A stretch of DNA of 64,000 nucleotides from Allomyces arbusculus. Lineage: Eukaryota > Blastocladiomycota > Blastocladiomycetes > Blastocladiales > Blastocladiaceae. Positions 46,457 through 57,129 of the stretch are shown here, in pieces. The position numbers and the translations under genes were made by a program. Where the stretch lies: the NCBI GenBank assembly GCA_027604705.1, contig JADHYV010000006.1, forward strand, positions 248,001-312,000. Reading direction: 5' to 3'. Positions within the stretch are counted from its first letter, which is position 1. Each line of letters begins with the position of its first letter. The notes under the pieces are model-generated. The model searched no databases. It was not told the DNA's origin and saw only the letters and a list, made by a program, of their open reading frames with translations.

Positions 46457-48241
46457 ATGAATGACCAAGCATTATGGGCGCCAATTGAGTGCCTCCCGCC
46501 GGCGGTATTACACCGCCTATGCCGATGGATTCTTGATCGAGGCGGCCGTCGAGCACTGGTCCACTTTGCGCTTGCGTCGGGCCGATTCTTTGCGCCCAGT
46601 ATTTGGCGCGCCATCTCCGACCCAAGTTGCGAAGGCGATTTCAGCTCATCTGGACCACACGCAAACGACAATCTGATAGCATGGTGGAAGAGCCTCACAG
46701 GCATGTTTACGGTCGATCTCAAGTTTCCCAATGCAGAGAACGAAACGGCCGACGACGATGGCGACGTGACCATGGCGGATACTTGGGCCGTGCATCTTAT
46801 TCTGCCTGCTCGGACAGCTGAGCGTAAAAGCGTTGATCTGTCGGGCGGACTTGATGCGTTCGAGTCGCCTGCACCGAAATGGTCGACCATTCCGATCCCG
46901 CGGTTCCAGCTTTGCCATGTTCGCATCGATGTACCCGGGTCGCTCTCTATTTGGTCCGCATGCCGTCATCTCGAGATTCGCGGCGATTGGGACAGCCTTG
47001 GGCCTGCACATATTCCGTGTCCACCAACTGTCAAGAACCTCACGCTTACGGTCTATCCTGTCACTCCTGTTGCGCTCGCTGCCATTGGACGCTTCATTTT
47101 GCATTCGGCCGTTACCGACTTGACGCTCCTCATCGCCCAAGTTCCAAGCGACGAACTGCTGAGCTCTCTGTATGAGCATCTGCCATCGACGCTTGTGGCG
47201 CTCCGAGTCATTTCCCATGACACAGAAATGGGTTTTACCCGCTTTGCGGCCACTCTTGGGCCCAGCAGCGGCCCGATTCTTGCTCGTTCCCTTGGCAGGC
47301 TCGTGCATCTGACCTCGTTCCAACACGAGTTTCTCATGCCTGCCTCCTTGCCGCTCATCATTGATGCGATTACGGTCGTGCCCAAGGCCGAACGGCGCCC
47401 GCCCATGCGTTTGGTCAAGCTGCGCGTGCGACTCTTGTCGCCAGATTGTGTCCCCAAGAACCCCACTCGTGCGATTCCCACTCGGTCCATTGAACACTTG
47501 GATGTGAGTTTCATATCGTTTCGGAGTGCGTCATGCGGGCGAGTGCTGTCACTCTTGCCCGCTCCAACGCACTCGTTGCGTGTCGCTCTCCCCCAGTGGA
47601 CCAACGAAGTGGCTGCACCGCTCACCCAGTTGTTTGGGTCCCCGACGCTTCAAGAAGTGCACTTGCTCGGGGAAACGATGCCGCGCGTTGTCCAGACTCC
47701 GCCGCGGCTGCTCATGCCGTCCCTGGCACTCGACCGGCTGCGACCTGCCTTGACGACGCTCACGTTGACTGGTTGTCTGCCGAGCCGGCTCCTTGCCAAA
47801 TTCACCGACGCCAGCTGGACATTCCCAACCACCATCACGAGCCTCGATCTCAGTATGAACGGGCTACTGACGAGCGATCTTGCCTTCTTGGCCTCACGCT
47901 GGCCGCCGCAGTTGCAACGCCTCAACCTCGCGCGAAACCAGTTCCATGCAGTCGTCACCCCGCTTCCACAGACTTTGCGAGTTCTAAACGTTGCCCATAA
48001 CCTGGCCATGCGCGAGGACCTCCACCCGGAGCGGTGGATCTTGGCGTTACCCTTGGGCCTGGTCGAATTGAATGTGTCAATGTGCCAGTTGCCCGCAATC
48101 TTTGGGCCGCTGCTCTTACGCGCGCGCGAGAAGAGTGGGCAGCATCCGCGCCGTTCCGGGATGTGGTTGCAGATTCGGGCGGGTGGCAATTTCGAAATCC
48201 CGAACGACGTTGTGAAAGCGCTTATCAACGAGGGGCCGTGA
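46457..48241 (+). CDS. F-box-like/LRR protein
   Basis: An intact, intronless 594-residue member. Residues 9-50 are F-box-like (APIECLPPAVLHRLCRWIL... LVHFALASGRFFAPSI). A variable region with KWSTIPIPRFQL follows; this KWS..PIP block recurs in other copies. Divergent LRRs run from about residue 180, with the conserved block LTGCLPSRLLAKFTDASW and the regular repeats TITSLDLSMNGLLTSDLAFL, LQRLNLARNQFHAVV and LRVLNVAHNLAM. The end PERWILALPLGLVELNVSMC is the family signature. An F-box/LRR layout suggests an SCF-type adaptor; Skp1 binding has not been shown and the F-box match is weak. It lies in a same-strand tandem with the flanking members. Confidence 0.78.
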   Translation: MNDQALWAPIECLPPAVLHRLCRWILDRGGRRALVHFALASGRFFAPSIWRAISDPSCEGDFSSSGPHANDNLIAWWKSLTGMFTVDLKFPNAENETADDDGDVTMADTWAVHLILPARTAERKSVDLSGGLDAFESPAPKWSTIPIPRFQLCHVRIDVPGSLSIWSACRHLEIRGDWDSLGPAHIPCPPTVKNLTLTVYPVTPVALAAIGRFILHSAVTDLTLLIAQVPSDELLSSLYEHLPSTLVALRVISHDTEMGFTRFAATLGPSSGPILARSLGRLVHLTSFQHEFLMPASLPLIIDAITVVPKAERRPPMRLVKLRVRLLSPDCVPKNPTRAIPTRSIEHLDVSFISFRSASCGRVLSLLPAPTHSLRVALPQWTNEVAAPLTQLFGSPTLQEVHLLGETMPRVVQTPPRLLMPSLALDRLRPALTTLTLTGCLPSRLLAKFTDASWTFPTTITSLDLSMNGLLTSDLAFLASRWPPQLQRLNLARNQFHAVVTPLPQTLRVLNVAHNLAMREDLHPERWILALPLGLVELNVSMCQLPAIFGPLLLRAREKSGQHPRRSGMWLQIRAGGNFEIPNDVVKALINEGP

Positions 48242-48612
48242 AAGTTATTGAACTCGAATGCGCTATCACGTCGTTTCTTTTGTTCCGTCGATTTTGAATC
48301 TGTACATGTTGGTTTGCATCATCCCCTATTTCTCGTGCGATGGCCCCACACGTGTGGCCAACTAAACTCCCCAATAAAAGAATCTGGAGGGAGTACTGGG
48401 GCAAGAGGAGGCGGATTGGTCGCGATGTGTCGGCGTGGCGGATGCTTCCACATGATGTGGATGCATTGTCGCTTGACAAGGACGCTTGGATGGGGCAACG
48501 ACACGAAAACGTCTTTCCTTCACATTCTCCCTCCGATGCTCGACGCCAACCACGGCAGCACACTTGCTACAAAATTTTCACGAAAGCAACAGGCAGTCGT
48601 GATCCAAACGAT

Positions 48613-50475
48613 ATGCTCGCCGCGCAACATGCACCAACTGGACCTGCGGCAGCTCCTGAGCCTGGAAACACAGCCGTACGGAAACGTGGGATCCGCCAAC
48701 GTGCACCCATCGAGCGGATACCATACGACGTGCTTTACATAACATGCCAGTACTTGTTTGCCATTTCCGATCGGGAAACCCTCTTACGCTTCGCGCTTGC
48801 TGCCGCGTCCTGCTTTGCACCCGCCATTCGTCTCGCTATCGCTGCGCGCAACAACGATTGCTCCATTTGGTTCCATGCTGGTCCCATTCCCGTCGAGCAT
48901 GTGGATCAAGGGCCCAAGACCAATCCAGCCGTCTGGCGCCACCAAGTGGGCCAATACGTGTTCCGCACCCCAAGCTCCCGGGAGCCGTTCAACGCCAAGG
49001 GAATGTACGTCTACCGATTGATGCTGCCCAAGCGCGACAAGCATCGCCGGCTCTTGCCACAGTATCCGCCCGCTCCCTTGTCGGTTCCTTACTCGCCGAT
49101 CCACTCGTCGGTTCGCATCCCGGACGACCAGCTACGGCAAATGACGGTTCCAGTCATGCCGGCGCCACCAGCATGCTGGCACCTCAGCGTCCCAGAACGC
49201 TGGTCTCGGTGGGCCGACCGGACGGGCCATGTGCTGCCCGATACGCTCCAGTCGCTCCAGATCGTGAACTGTCAGTTTGACTCGCTCCAGACTACGATCA
49301 ATATTGCCGCGGTGCTCCCTCTGAAGCTCATGTCGCTCGAGATCTCGGTTTCTAAGACCGTGACCGACGATGGCGCACTGTGCTACTTGTTCGCGCATCT
49401 TCCACCGACGCTTTCTGAATTTCAGTTCTCTGTCGTTGGCGCCAACATGGAATCGCTGAACCACGGTATCGAGAGCACGCAGGCGCTCGTGACCGCGCTT
49501 GGCAGCCTTCCCACACTCACTGTCTTCAAGCACGACTGGTTGCGCATCAAGGACGTGGGACTTGTGCTGGACGCTCTTGCGTCACGCCCCGGTTACGCGA
49601 CGATGCGCTGCTGTTCGCTGGTGCTGCATGCGAGGAACACGGAATCGGCCGACTTGGCAACGTTGGAGCCCAGCATGGGCGCAACACTCCGTGTCGAGCA
49701 TCTCGATGTGTGCATCAGTTGCACGCGGCTGATGGGCATCGACAACGATTCCAACTATCCACGACACGTTCTGCCATTGTTACCGACTCCGATACGCTCG
49801 CTCCACCTGACTTCGCCATTGTGGACTGACGAGACAGTCGTGCAGCTGGTTGATCGCGTCGCTGCATCGCCAACACTCTGTGATTTCCGGCTCAATGGTG
49901 TCCCCGATCCTTTTATCGCTCGATTTGCACTGCGTCATTGGCTGACGACGGTCCTGCTCCCGACCAAGCTCCCATTGTCGATTACCTCGTTGACTCTGAC
50001 ACAGTGTCTGCCCGGGTGCTTCCTTGACGCTTATGGGGCGACCGATGCGGCGTGGACGTTCCCTACGACGGTGAAGCACATTGACCTGTCTTACAACCAC
50101 TTGATGGCGCCTGATCTGGCATTCCTGCGACCCAAGTGGCCGCCACAGTTGCTCTCCCTGCGGCTCGCCAAGAACAAATTCCACACGCTTGTGACGCCGC
50201 TGCCTGCGATGCTGCGCGTTCTGGATCTCCACGGCAACCCCAAGCTCTCTGATGAGCCCTTTCCGGAGGAGTGGATTGATGAATTGCCAACGAGTTTACG
50301 CGAGGTTGACGTAAGCGGATGTATGCTTGACGATGTCGCTGGGCGGCGATTGATGGCGCTTCGTCGGCGCGCTGGTGTCTCGCGCGCCGGTCATGCGAAG
50401 CTGCGCGTCATTGACGAGGGCAAGAGCTGGTTCTCGCCGAACATTTCCGCGATGCTGCGGTCAGATGTATTGTGA
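48613..50475 (+). CDS. F-box-like/LRR protein
   Basis: An intact member of 620 residues from the ATG at 48613. The frame is open back to 48340, but that stretch looks like leader sequence, and other members start close to the F-box-like part. F-box-like: IERIPYDVLYITCQYL, then LLRFALAAASCFAPAIRLAI (residues about 33-78). Divergent LRRs follow, with TLTQCLPGCFLDAY, WTFPTTVKHIDLSYNHL, LLSLRLAKNKFHTLV and LRVLDLHGNPKLSD. It ends PEEWIDELPTSLREVDVSGC and MLDDVAGRRL. The same blocks in the same order occur in the 46.5-kb gene, so these are tandem duplicates with diverged repeat surfaces. Function is inferred only from the layout. Confidence 0.78.
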   Translation: MLAAQHAPTGPAAAPEPGNTAVRKRGIRQRAPIERIPYDVLYITCQYLFAISDRETLLRFALAAASCFAPAIRLAIAARNNDCSIWFHAGPIPVEHVDQGPKTNPAVWRHQVGQYVFRTPSSREPFNAKGMYVYRLMLPKRDKHRRLLPQYPPAPLSVPYSPIHSSVRIPDDQLRQMTVPVMPAPPACWHLSVPERWSRWADRTGHVLPDTLQSLQIVNCQFDSLQTTINIAAVLPLKLMSLEISVSKTVTDDGALCYLFAHLPPTLSEFQFSVVGANMESLNHGIESTQALVTALGSLPTLTVFKHDWLRIKDVGLVLDALASRPGYATMRCCSLVLHARNTESADLATLEPSMGATLRVEHLDVCISCTRLMGIDNDSNYPRHVLPLLPTPIRSLHLTSPLWTDETVVQLVDRVAASPTLCDFRLNGVPDPFIARFALRHWLTTVLLPTKLPLSITSLTLTQCLPGCFLDAYGATDAAWTFPTTVKHIDLSYNHLMAPDLAFLRPKWPPQLLSLRLAKNKFHTLVTPLPAMLRVLDLHGNPKLSDEPFPEEWIDELPTSLREVDVSGCMLDDVAGRRLMALRRRAGVSRAGHAKLRVIDEGKSWFSPNISAMLRSDVL

Positions 50476-50626
50476 TGCTTTTGGTTTGAATCAAGATTTG
50501 CGCGTCGTCCTCCATTTCCGCTTGGCCACGTGAAATGATCCTGGTGGTTGGCTGTCACTGTCAGGTCGTGTCCATTGTCATCAACATTTTTTACAATTGG
50601 CGTAAGCAAGTCAGACCACGAACTAA

Positions 50627-50923
50627 TCAACGCGTCTGTCCCTGGTTGTGGAAGCGGGGCGGACAAAGAGTGTCGGTAACGAGCAGGTAACCGGGCTCGG
50701 GCAGCGTGATCGAGAACATGGCTTGTGCGTAGTATGGGCCCGAGGGAACGTGATAGCCAGTTATGTACCTGGTCGCTGAGAATGGATCTTCACTCGCAGT
50801 CGGAGCAGGGAGTTCATGGTACTCGGACGCAGCACGGACTGGCCCAACTGCAATGGCGAGAACAAGCAGCGCGAGAGCGGAAATGAGCGCAGTTCTGTTG
50901 CGGCCACCGCTTTTGCGAGACAT
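50627..50923 (-). CDS. Small secreted protein, unknown family
   Basis: A 98-residue protein starting MSRKSGGRNRTALISALAL, a clear signal peptide (basic start, hydrophobic LALLVLAIAVG, likely cut after VRA). The mature part has one Cys and the motif LPEPGYLLVTDTLCPPRF. A decayed copy with LPEPGYLLVRDF lies at 40.1-40.4 kb. It may be a truncated form of a longer secreted protein family whose members have a PGYLLV.D..C stretch, so a spliced downstream exon cannot be excluded. It lies at the end of the LRR tandem on the opposite strand. No enzyme motif is present. Confidence 0.55.
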   Translation of the reverse strand: MSRKSGGRNRTALISALALLVLAIAVGPVRAASEYHELPAPTASEDPFSATRYITGYHVPSGPYYAQAMFSITLPEPGYLLVTDTLCPPRFHNQGQTR

Positions 50924-51231
50924 CGAGATTGGTACGACATGGTGCTGGTATGGTGCTACTGATGAAGCTTGCTGCTGACTCTGAGATGCTTGGCCATGGT
51001 CTTGGAGCTTGCAACATGCCGTTCACGGTCGGCAAAGCACAAGAGCTGATCGGGGAGACAAAACAAGAGTGTGACAGCAACACTGGCATCACAGCGTTGC
51101 CTTGACAAGCGCCGCGTACATCTCGGCCGAAAACCAGTCCTGCGGCGTGAAAATACGCACCCGTGCCAACTCCACGCGTGTCACTCCGCAGCGGCGCCGA
51201 AAGTCCAGCAGTACCGCCCTGCCGTATCGTC

Positions 51232-52480
51232 TTACAAGCACCGTTGCACGTCGAGTTCGCGCAACCCGACAGGCAACCTCAGAATCCAGTCTTCGGGATG
51301 CGGCTCGTCGCTGAGCGCGTGGTTGGAGGACAGGTCTAGGACCCGCAACGTCTCAGGCAGCGGCGCCACGATTGCATGAAACAGGTTTTCCAAGAGACGC
51401 AAGGACTTCAATCGTGACGGGAAGCTTGGCTGCAAGATTCTCAAATCCTTGGTACTGAAATGGTTGCGCGACAGATCGAGGTGCAAGATGGTGAGTGGGA
51501 ACGACCAGGCAATCAAGTCGTCGCCGTCGGCAAACGCGCGACGAGGTAAACACTTCGTGTGCGAGAGCGACGTGAGCGATGGCAGGAACCGTTCGGTGCA
51601 GTGAGCCGCGACACGACCAGGTCCAGGGCCAGGTCGTCGCTGGCCGACCACGTCGCTTAGCCCTCCAATTGCACGTCGCGCGGAGTTGGTGCCATGGCGA
51701 TCCGCTGGCCCGCCATCCAAACAAGGTCTTTGGTCTACGAGTACCTTTTTAACTTGAGCGACGTTTTCGGGACCGGGAGAATTGGGTGACGGCAGACATG
51801 CAGTCCTCGATCAGGGCCCGGGTCGCACAATTATCCCAGTTCGCAACAGTGACGTTGAAAATATCCACCTCGAGCGCCGAGCAATTTCCTGGTTGTCACC
51901 TCGACGGTTTCAGCGTGGACGGGAGAGTAACTAGGTCAACATGTAAGATGCGAATCTAATGCGCCGGGATGCACACAGACGACCACTTGAGCGAGAATGT
52001 GGTGCCATTATCTGAGTCAAACAGGCCATTCCGTTCTGCGACAGGGCGACGATGCTGGTCGCGCAGAAGCAGGAGCAGCCGACATTTCCATGCCGCAATG
52101 TCCGAGTCGCCCTCAAAGTTGGCAGGTGCCATGAGCGAGTATGTTCCGAAATGGGAGCGCTCCCATCCAGAGCAATGCACCGAGAGCTCTCCGTCGTTGT
52201 TGACGGCAAAACCATCGTATTCTTCCAAGGAGCAGCTGATATCGTCATTGTGGTCACCCATGGCGATCCGGATTGCTGGCAAATAAATGGCGCGGCAGCG
52301 AGGGCGTAATGCATGAGCGTGGGGCGGTCGGCAATGGAAGTAGCGACCGGCGCAGGATATACAAAACGTCGTAGTTGCTCGAGCAGGGTGCACTTGCCCA
52401 CTGGTACGGGCGCCGGGAAACCTCTGTCGTGGTCGTCCGTAGGCAACTTGGTTGCGCGGATGGCGCTGAACGTCGCAACT
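51232..52480 (-). pseudogene. F-box-like/LRR pseudogene, middle lost
   Basis: Minus-strand relic. At 52250-52480 F-box-like pieces are split over frames (TLMHYALAAAPFICQ). At 51960-52240 a frame is open with an acidic middle part and ends SLKWSSVCIPAH, the KWS..PIP block of the family. From 51720 to 51232 an open frame holds the C-terminal repeats: LTSLSHTKCLPRRAF, TILHLDLSRNHFSTKDLRIL, LRVLDLSSNHALSD and GLRELDVQRC. The central LRR region between these parts is missing. It is opposite in strand to the intact members, so an inversion or inverted duplication happened. Confidence 0.7.
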
Positions 52481-52834
52481 TTCTAATGTAATTATCAGGT
52501 CTCTTGATATTTCAATCGCTGAAGCTCCAAGAGATGCAGCTGATGCTCTTTGCCGTATGTTGCAGTCTTGCAGTCGTGCTGGCTGTTGAGTATTGGTCGA
52601 GGCGCCAGAGGAGGACTCAAAGATGAAGGCGAGGCGGTCAAAATCTGCGAGCGCTGTTTTTGGCACTTGTGTTGGTGTGGAATCCCAAGGTGGACAGAAC
52701 GTATCGTTACCCAGCGGATGCAGCGATCAAACGACGCGACTCCACCTTGCTCCCTGCTCGAAAACGGCCCAGCACTTGATTTATGTGATAAGTGATTATC
52801 GAAGCGAGACAAATAGACAAACAGCCATTTCAAA

Positions 52835-54616
52835 TCAATCGTCGCGATTCAGCATCTCGAGCATCTGGTCCACCATCGCATTGTCCGCGGCGATTACGCG
52901 CAACCGCCGCACGCGGTCACCATGACGGTGCACCGACCGCTCCGTCGCGAGCATGAACAGCACCTCCTCGTCCCGGTTCAGCCTACATGCACGCACATCG
53001 AGCGTACGCAAGTACGGCGGCAACGACAAAATCCATATTTCTGGGTGCAGCGGACTTCCCAAGTGTTGCATTGTGCGCGAGTTTGAGCACATGAAGCGAG
53101 TCGGGGAGCAGCGTCGCGACCGTGTGGAACTTGTTCTGTGACAAGTCGAGCACCCGCAGCTGATGCGGCAGCCTCGTCCTGAGAAACGTCAAATCGCCCG
53201 CCATCAGGGCGTTCTCGCTCAAATCCAATTGTGATCGTTGACGGCAGCGTCCACGACTCGTCGGTCCTTTTCGCAAGCAGCCGGCAGGGCAAGCAGCGCT
53301 TGAGATTGAGCGTGAGCGACGTCAGGTTCAGCGGGCGCGAATCGAGCGTCAGCGAGGGCATAGATAAACACGAGTAGATGCTTGTCTCGAGGAGTCTCCG
53401 CGGTGTTGCGGGCAGCTGCAAGTGTTTGAGGAACGGCGACGTGCACAGCCGTTCAAGCGGGGCCAGAGCTTTGGTCATCCATTTAGGACTGGACGGGTGG
53501 AGCGAACGAACCGGCGCAGGGTGAAGTGCCACGACCTTGGCTCGCACTGTCGCACATTCGTGAACAGGGTTGGCCTCGCCGCGCCAGTCAATCCGAAACG
53601 CAAAGTGGTCAACAACGAGTGAGCTGGTCGGTGGTTCCAGCACCGCATTGTGAGGGAGAGAGACTCGGTGGGGCACCTGCACACCAAGATGGACAGCACG
53701 CATGGGCTCGCTGGGATGCATCGCGAGCGCAGTCAACACTTGGGTGACATCGGCGATGCGAAGGAAATTGCGGCGGAAGATCGATAAATGCGCGAAGTTA
53801 GTGAGCGCTTGGGCCAGGATCGGTCCTCTCGCTTCCCCCAAGTCAGCTGGGACTCTATGACTATTCAGGTCAACACCCAGTTGCAGCGTCCAGACGGTGC
53901 CTGGTAAATTCTCGTTTGAAACGACAAACCAAATCATCGTCTATCCATGACATGTCCATCGATAGCCCGGAGAGCGTAGCAGGGAATCCGGCAACCTTAT
54001 CCAAGACCAAAGCGGCAGTCAGGCGAAACTCGCTGAACGTGAGCGCCGTGATCGCGTCGTGGCAAAATGGCCGCAAATCGAACTCGTCCCACCGGTCCCG
54101 AAAATAGAGATAATGACAGGCAGGTTGGACAATCATGGTCGAGGGAGTTTCGTCAATGGACGCATGGCGCAGCTGGTGCTGCCATGCGACCGGGACGAAC
54201 GACCACTTGCGATCGAGCGCGTCGAGGTCCTCCTTAAATAGCTGGAGCGGCACACAATGCCGTTCACTGTCGCGGGCGGGCAACGTCAGGTACATGGTCC
54301 ACGAGCGTGCAGCGTCTGGGTCGTCCAGACTCGGGTCCGCTTGGGCAACAAAGCACTGGCCTCGATTGTCAAGCCGCCGCTGCCCATGTTCATCATAATC
54401 GGCCAGGTCCTTTGATTCGAAACTGCAGCCACGGTTCGGCTCAGAGACGGCAAGCCGGATGGCGGGCGCAAAAAACTGGCGGAAGCAATGGCCAGGCACA
54501 CGAGTGATGCCCGGCTCGTCGCCAACAAGGACCCATCGGCACAAATGATTGATAATGTCACACGGCAACCGCTCAATAAGAGCACGCTCGCTAGGACCCG
54601 GATCTGGAGCGGCCAT
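52835..54616 (-). pseudogene. F-box-like/LRR pseudogene, near full length
   Basis: Minus-strand copy starting MAAPDPGPSERALIERLPCD with an F-box-like part (IINHLCRWVLVG) and an open frame of 248 residues (54616-53870). A frame change leads to 53937-52978, which contains LTSLTLNLKRCLPCRLLAKR and DESWTLPSTI. Further frame changes lead to the last repeats (LRVLDLSQNKFHTVATLL, about 53150) and the end piece (PEIWILSLPPYLRTLDVRAC, about 53010). Three frame changes in all, with almost no loss of length. This is the youngest-looking pseudogene of the family here, or a gene hit by sequence errors. Confidence 0.72.
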
Positions 54617-54956
54617 GCTGGCCGAACGACAATCGATTGGTATGTGCGAGATTTGGTTCCAAAACGGTCCGGCTGCGCTTTGCTGAAGACTCGCTCGGTG
54701 CGATAATGATCAGCGCGAATAACGGATGCGCCCAGTCGCTGTTCGTATTGCTTGTGATTCGTGCAGTCTTGAGTTGATCGACGGAAGTTGCAAAAAGAAG
54801 GAAAAGGTCGACCAGCATCATGGCGACAGAGGCAACAGGCCATGTTCGTTGGTCGTTCAGCAGACATCGCCTTTGAACATGCCGGTCCACGTCACTGTTT
54901 GCCCGTTCCTCACTCGGCCAGAACGATCACTTTTTACCATCGCTTTCTGCTTGCAA

Positions 54957-55856
54957 ATGCCCGGTACCACCTCGTTCTCAAGGCGCACCACCTCCCGCAA
55001 ACGGGCCACCGTGTCCGCGCGCAACGTCGCCGACGCTGTACCAGCCGGCTCGCCGTCGATTTCGACACCACCACCAAGGCAACCGAGCAATGGCCACGCT
55101 GCTCGACCACAACCACCATTACCGCCCGTCGACTCGGCCACTGTTCAGTTCCTCGAAAAGGAACTCGACCTGTCGGCGCTCGCCTCGGCGCTCAAGCACA
55201 CGCGGCACCCGTCCATCCCGGATGTTGACCTGGTTCTGCACGAGTACCGGCGCTTCTTGCTCTTAAAAGTCGCCTCCAAGGACGAATTCGCAACGATTCT
55301 CGCGGCTCCACCTCCGATTGCGCTGGTTTGGCACTTGCACATTCTCGACACGCAAGCCTACGCGGCCATGAACGCGCGGCTCCCCTTCTTTTTGCACCAC
55401 AAGCTCGCGAGCGCAAGCGACACGGCAGAACGCGCACGGCATCTCGTCACGTCGCGCGAGTACTACCGCGCGCGATGGGGCGACCCGCCGAATTCCGTGT
55501 GGGACCCGCCGCCGCTGACGCCGCCCGCACTACCAGCACCTGCGCAACCGCAGTCCAAGCCCGCGCAGGACACGACAGGCAATAAACTGCGGTTCCGTGT
55601 GCGGTTCCTGCAAGAGGACAAGGACATCGAGTTCATAATAGGCCCCAACACGACGGTCGGCAAAGTCAAGGCCGCGATTGCTGACCGGTGGCCCTACGAC
55701 GCGGCTAGCATGCAGTTTACGGCGCCCGACGGCGAACGGCTCGCTGATCATGTCAAGCTTATGGCGATCGGGCTCGTGGACGACGACGTGTTGCTGGCTG
55801 AGGCGACTCGACGCGAAGACGAGAATGACGAGAATGACGACAACGACGGACAGTGA
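54957..55856 (+). CDS. GRDP-like + ubiquitin-like domain protein, intact
   Basis: An intact 299-residue member from the ATG at 54957 (MPGTTSFSRRTTSRKR, basic, could be a nuclear or mitochondrial signal). GRDP-like domain: TVQFLEKELDLSALASAL, LVLHEYRRFLLLKV, IALVWHLHILDTQAY, PFFLHHKLA, YYRARWGDPPNSVW. A Pro-rich linker follows, then a ubiquitin-like domain: LRFRVRFLQEDKDIEF, NTTVGKVKAAIADRW, MQFTAPDGERLAD and GLVDDDVLLAE, with an acidic tail. No Gly-Gly end. It lies between LRR pseudogenes, away from the tandem group at 35-39 kb, so the family has moved as well as duplicated in tandem. No intron is needed. Confidence 0.8.
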   Translation: MPGTTSFSRRTTSRKRATVSARNVADAVPAGSPSISTPPPRQPSNGHAARPQPPLPPVDSATVQFLEKELDLSALASALKHTRHPSIPDVDLVLHEYRRFLLLKVASKDEFATILAAPPPIALVWHLHILDTQAYAAMNARLPFFLHHKLASASDTAERARHLVTSREYYRARWGDPPNSVWDPPPLTPPALPAPAQPQSKPAQDTTGNKLRFRVRFLQEDKDIEFIIGPNTTVGKVKAAIADRWPYDAASMQFTAPDGERLADHVKLMAIGLVDDDVLLAEATRREDENDENDDNDGQ

Positions 55857-55949
55857 GTGATGAACGGAAGGCCTGGCGGATTGAAGGCCGTGAATATACG
55901 TGTGCTCGCGCGCTCTTTGCACTGATGCTTCTTGGCCTGCTGCGATTGA

Positions 55950-56230
55950 GTCGACCAATTCGGGTTCCAATGCTCCGCTCGACGACCTTGATGTTCGCGT
56001 GACATCTTTGGCCGATTCGGTACACGCGAGCATTTCTATGGCGTGTGTGCACTATCTGTTACCGCTCCTCCCAAACCCGATGCGATCATTGCGCCTCGAG
56101 TCGTCTCAGTGGAACATGCTGCTGTTTGTCCGGATTGGCGATCTGATGCGGGTGTCGCCGACGCTCACGCACATGCACGTGCAGGCCGCCGATTTGTTGC
56201 CATGTCTTGCACAGTTCAAACCATGGTCAA
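55950..56230 (+). pseudogene. LRR gene middle fragment
   Basis: Reads APLDDLDVRVTSLADSV, LLPLLPNPMRSLRLESSQW and VSPTLTHMHVQA. This matches the middle of the intact 46.5-kb gene (SIEHLDVSFISFRSA, LLPAPTHSLRVALPQW, SPTLQEVHL). Neither the start nor the end of the gene adjoins it. Confidence 0.6.
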
Positions 56231-56289
56231 ATTGCCCGTTTTCGGCGCTCATCGAGGACATTTCCTTGTTGCTCATGTGCCAGGCATGC

Positions 56290-56590
56290 TGCGGTTCAAC
56301 GGAACGGCCAGCATCGAAGAGTTCTGGGGATCCTCGAGTGTCCAGGTTTTTCCCGTTTGGAGAGACTTGGAAACGATACGTATGGATCGGGCCAGGGACC
56401 AAGCAAATAAAGCCAAAGATGTGATGCGCTTACACCTTGCCAACAAGCGACTTTCGCGCGAGCAGGATGCAACAGGCCTGTCTGTCAACCTGACACACAT
56501 ATCTGTCCAACTGTTAATCATCAACAATGCCGCTTCCGTACCTCCGCGCCTGTGGGACCAAGCGCTAGCCGCCATTTTTGAACGAATATA
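56290..56590 (+). other. Coding-like remnant of unknown origin
   Basis: An open frame ends with FPVWRDLETIRMDRARDQAN, then LHLANKRLSREQDATG and LWDQALAAIFERI. It reads like protein but resembles neither the LRR family nor the copia element here. Unrecognised. Confidence 0.3.
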
Positions 56591-56789
56591 AACCGTTTGC
56601 TAACGAGGAGGCATTGGAAAATGCAATACTTGAGGCCACAACAGGCACAGCACGTGTCTCTGCACGGATGTGACACGCAAGAACGTGTGATTCACGTTGC
56701 GTGCAGATCCGCTCACGAATCTCGCCAGCTGCTCTGCAATCCTCACGATTCTGACTGATATTCAACCAACGAGAAGAGTTGCATCGACG

Positions 56790-57110
56790 TGGCATATCGT
56801 CCATTACCAGAAAGAATGTCCTTGAGCGGCCAGGAGGGAGCCGTTGCGTCTGATGATGCATTGCTCGCTCATCACATTTCGGCCACCAACATGCAAACGC
56901 GGACGACTGAGTTTCCGAGCACCGACGCGGTGGGCATAAAGGATCGTGCTCACATCGAGTTGCTCAATCGAAGTGTGTGGTCAAGAATGACGCAAATCCA
57001 GACGATTCGGTGGCGCTCTCCCGCAAATGGTCGAGTGTACGCATTCCTACTCACCTGCTTCGGTGCATCAAGTGCTGGTGCGCGTGCAGCACGTACATAT
57101 ATCCCGCGAC
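56790..57110 (+). pseudogene. LRR gene N-terminal fragment
   Basis: Contains DDSVALSRKWSSVRIPTHLL (about 57000-57060), the KWS..IP block that follows the F-box-like part in other members (SLKWSSVCIPAH, PKWSTIPIPRF). The preceding 200 bp should be the acidic variable part. Homology ends close to 57110, where the copia-like segment begins, and LRR homology returns at 58870. Confidence 0.5.
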
Positions 57111-57129
57111 CGGTGCGGAACGCATGAGA

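Noticed and set aside
48340-48612. Upstream ATG for the LRR gene
   Set aside because: The 91-residue extension has no counterpart in other members; the ATG at 48613 is a better start.
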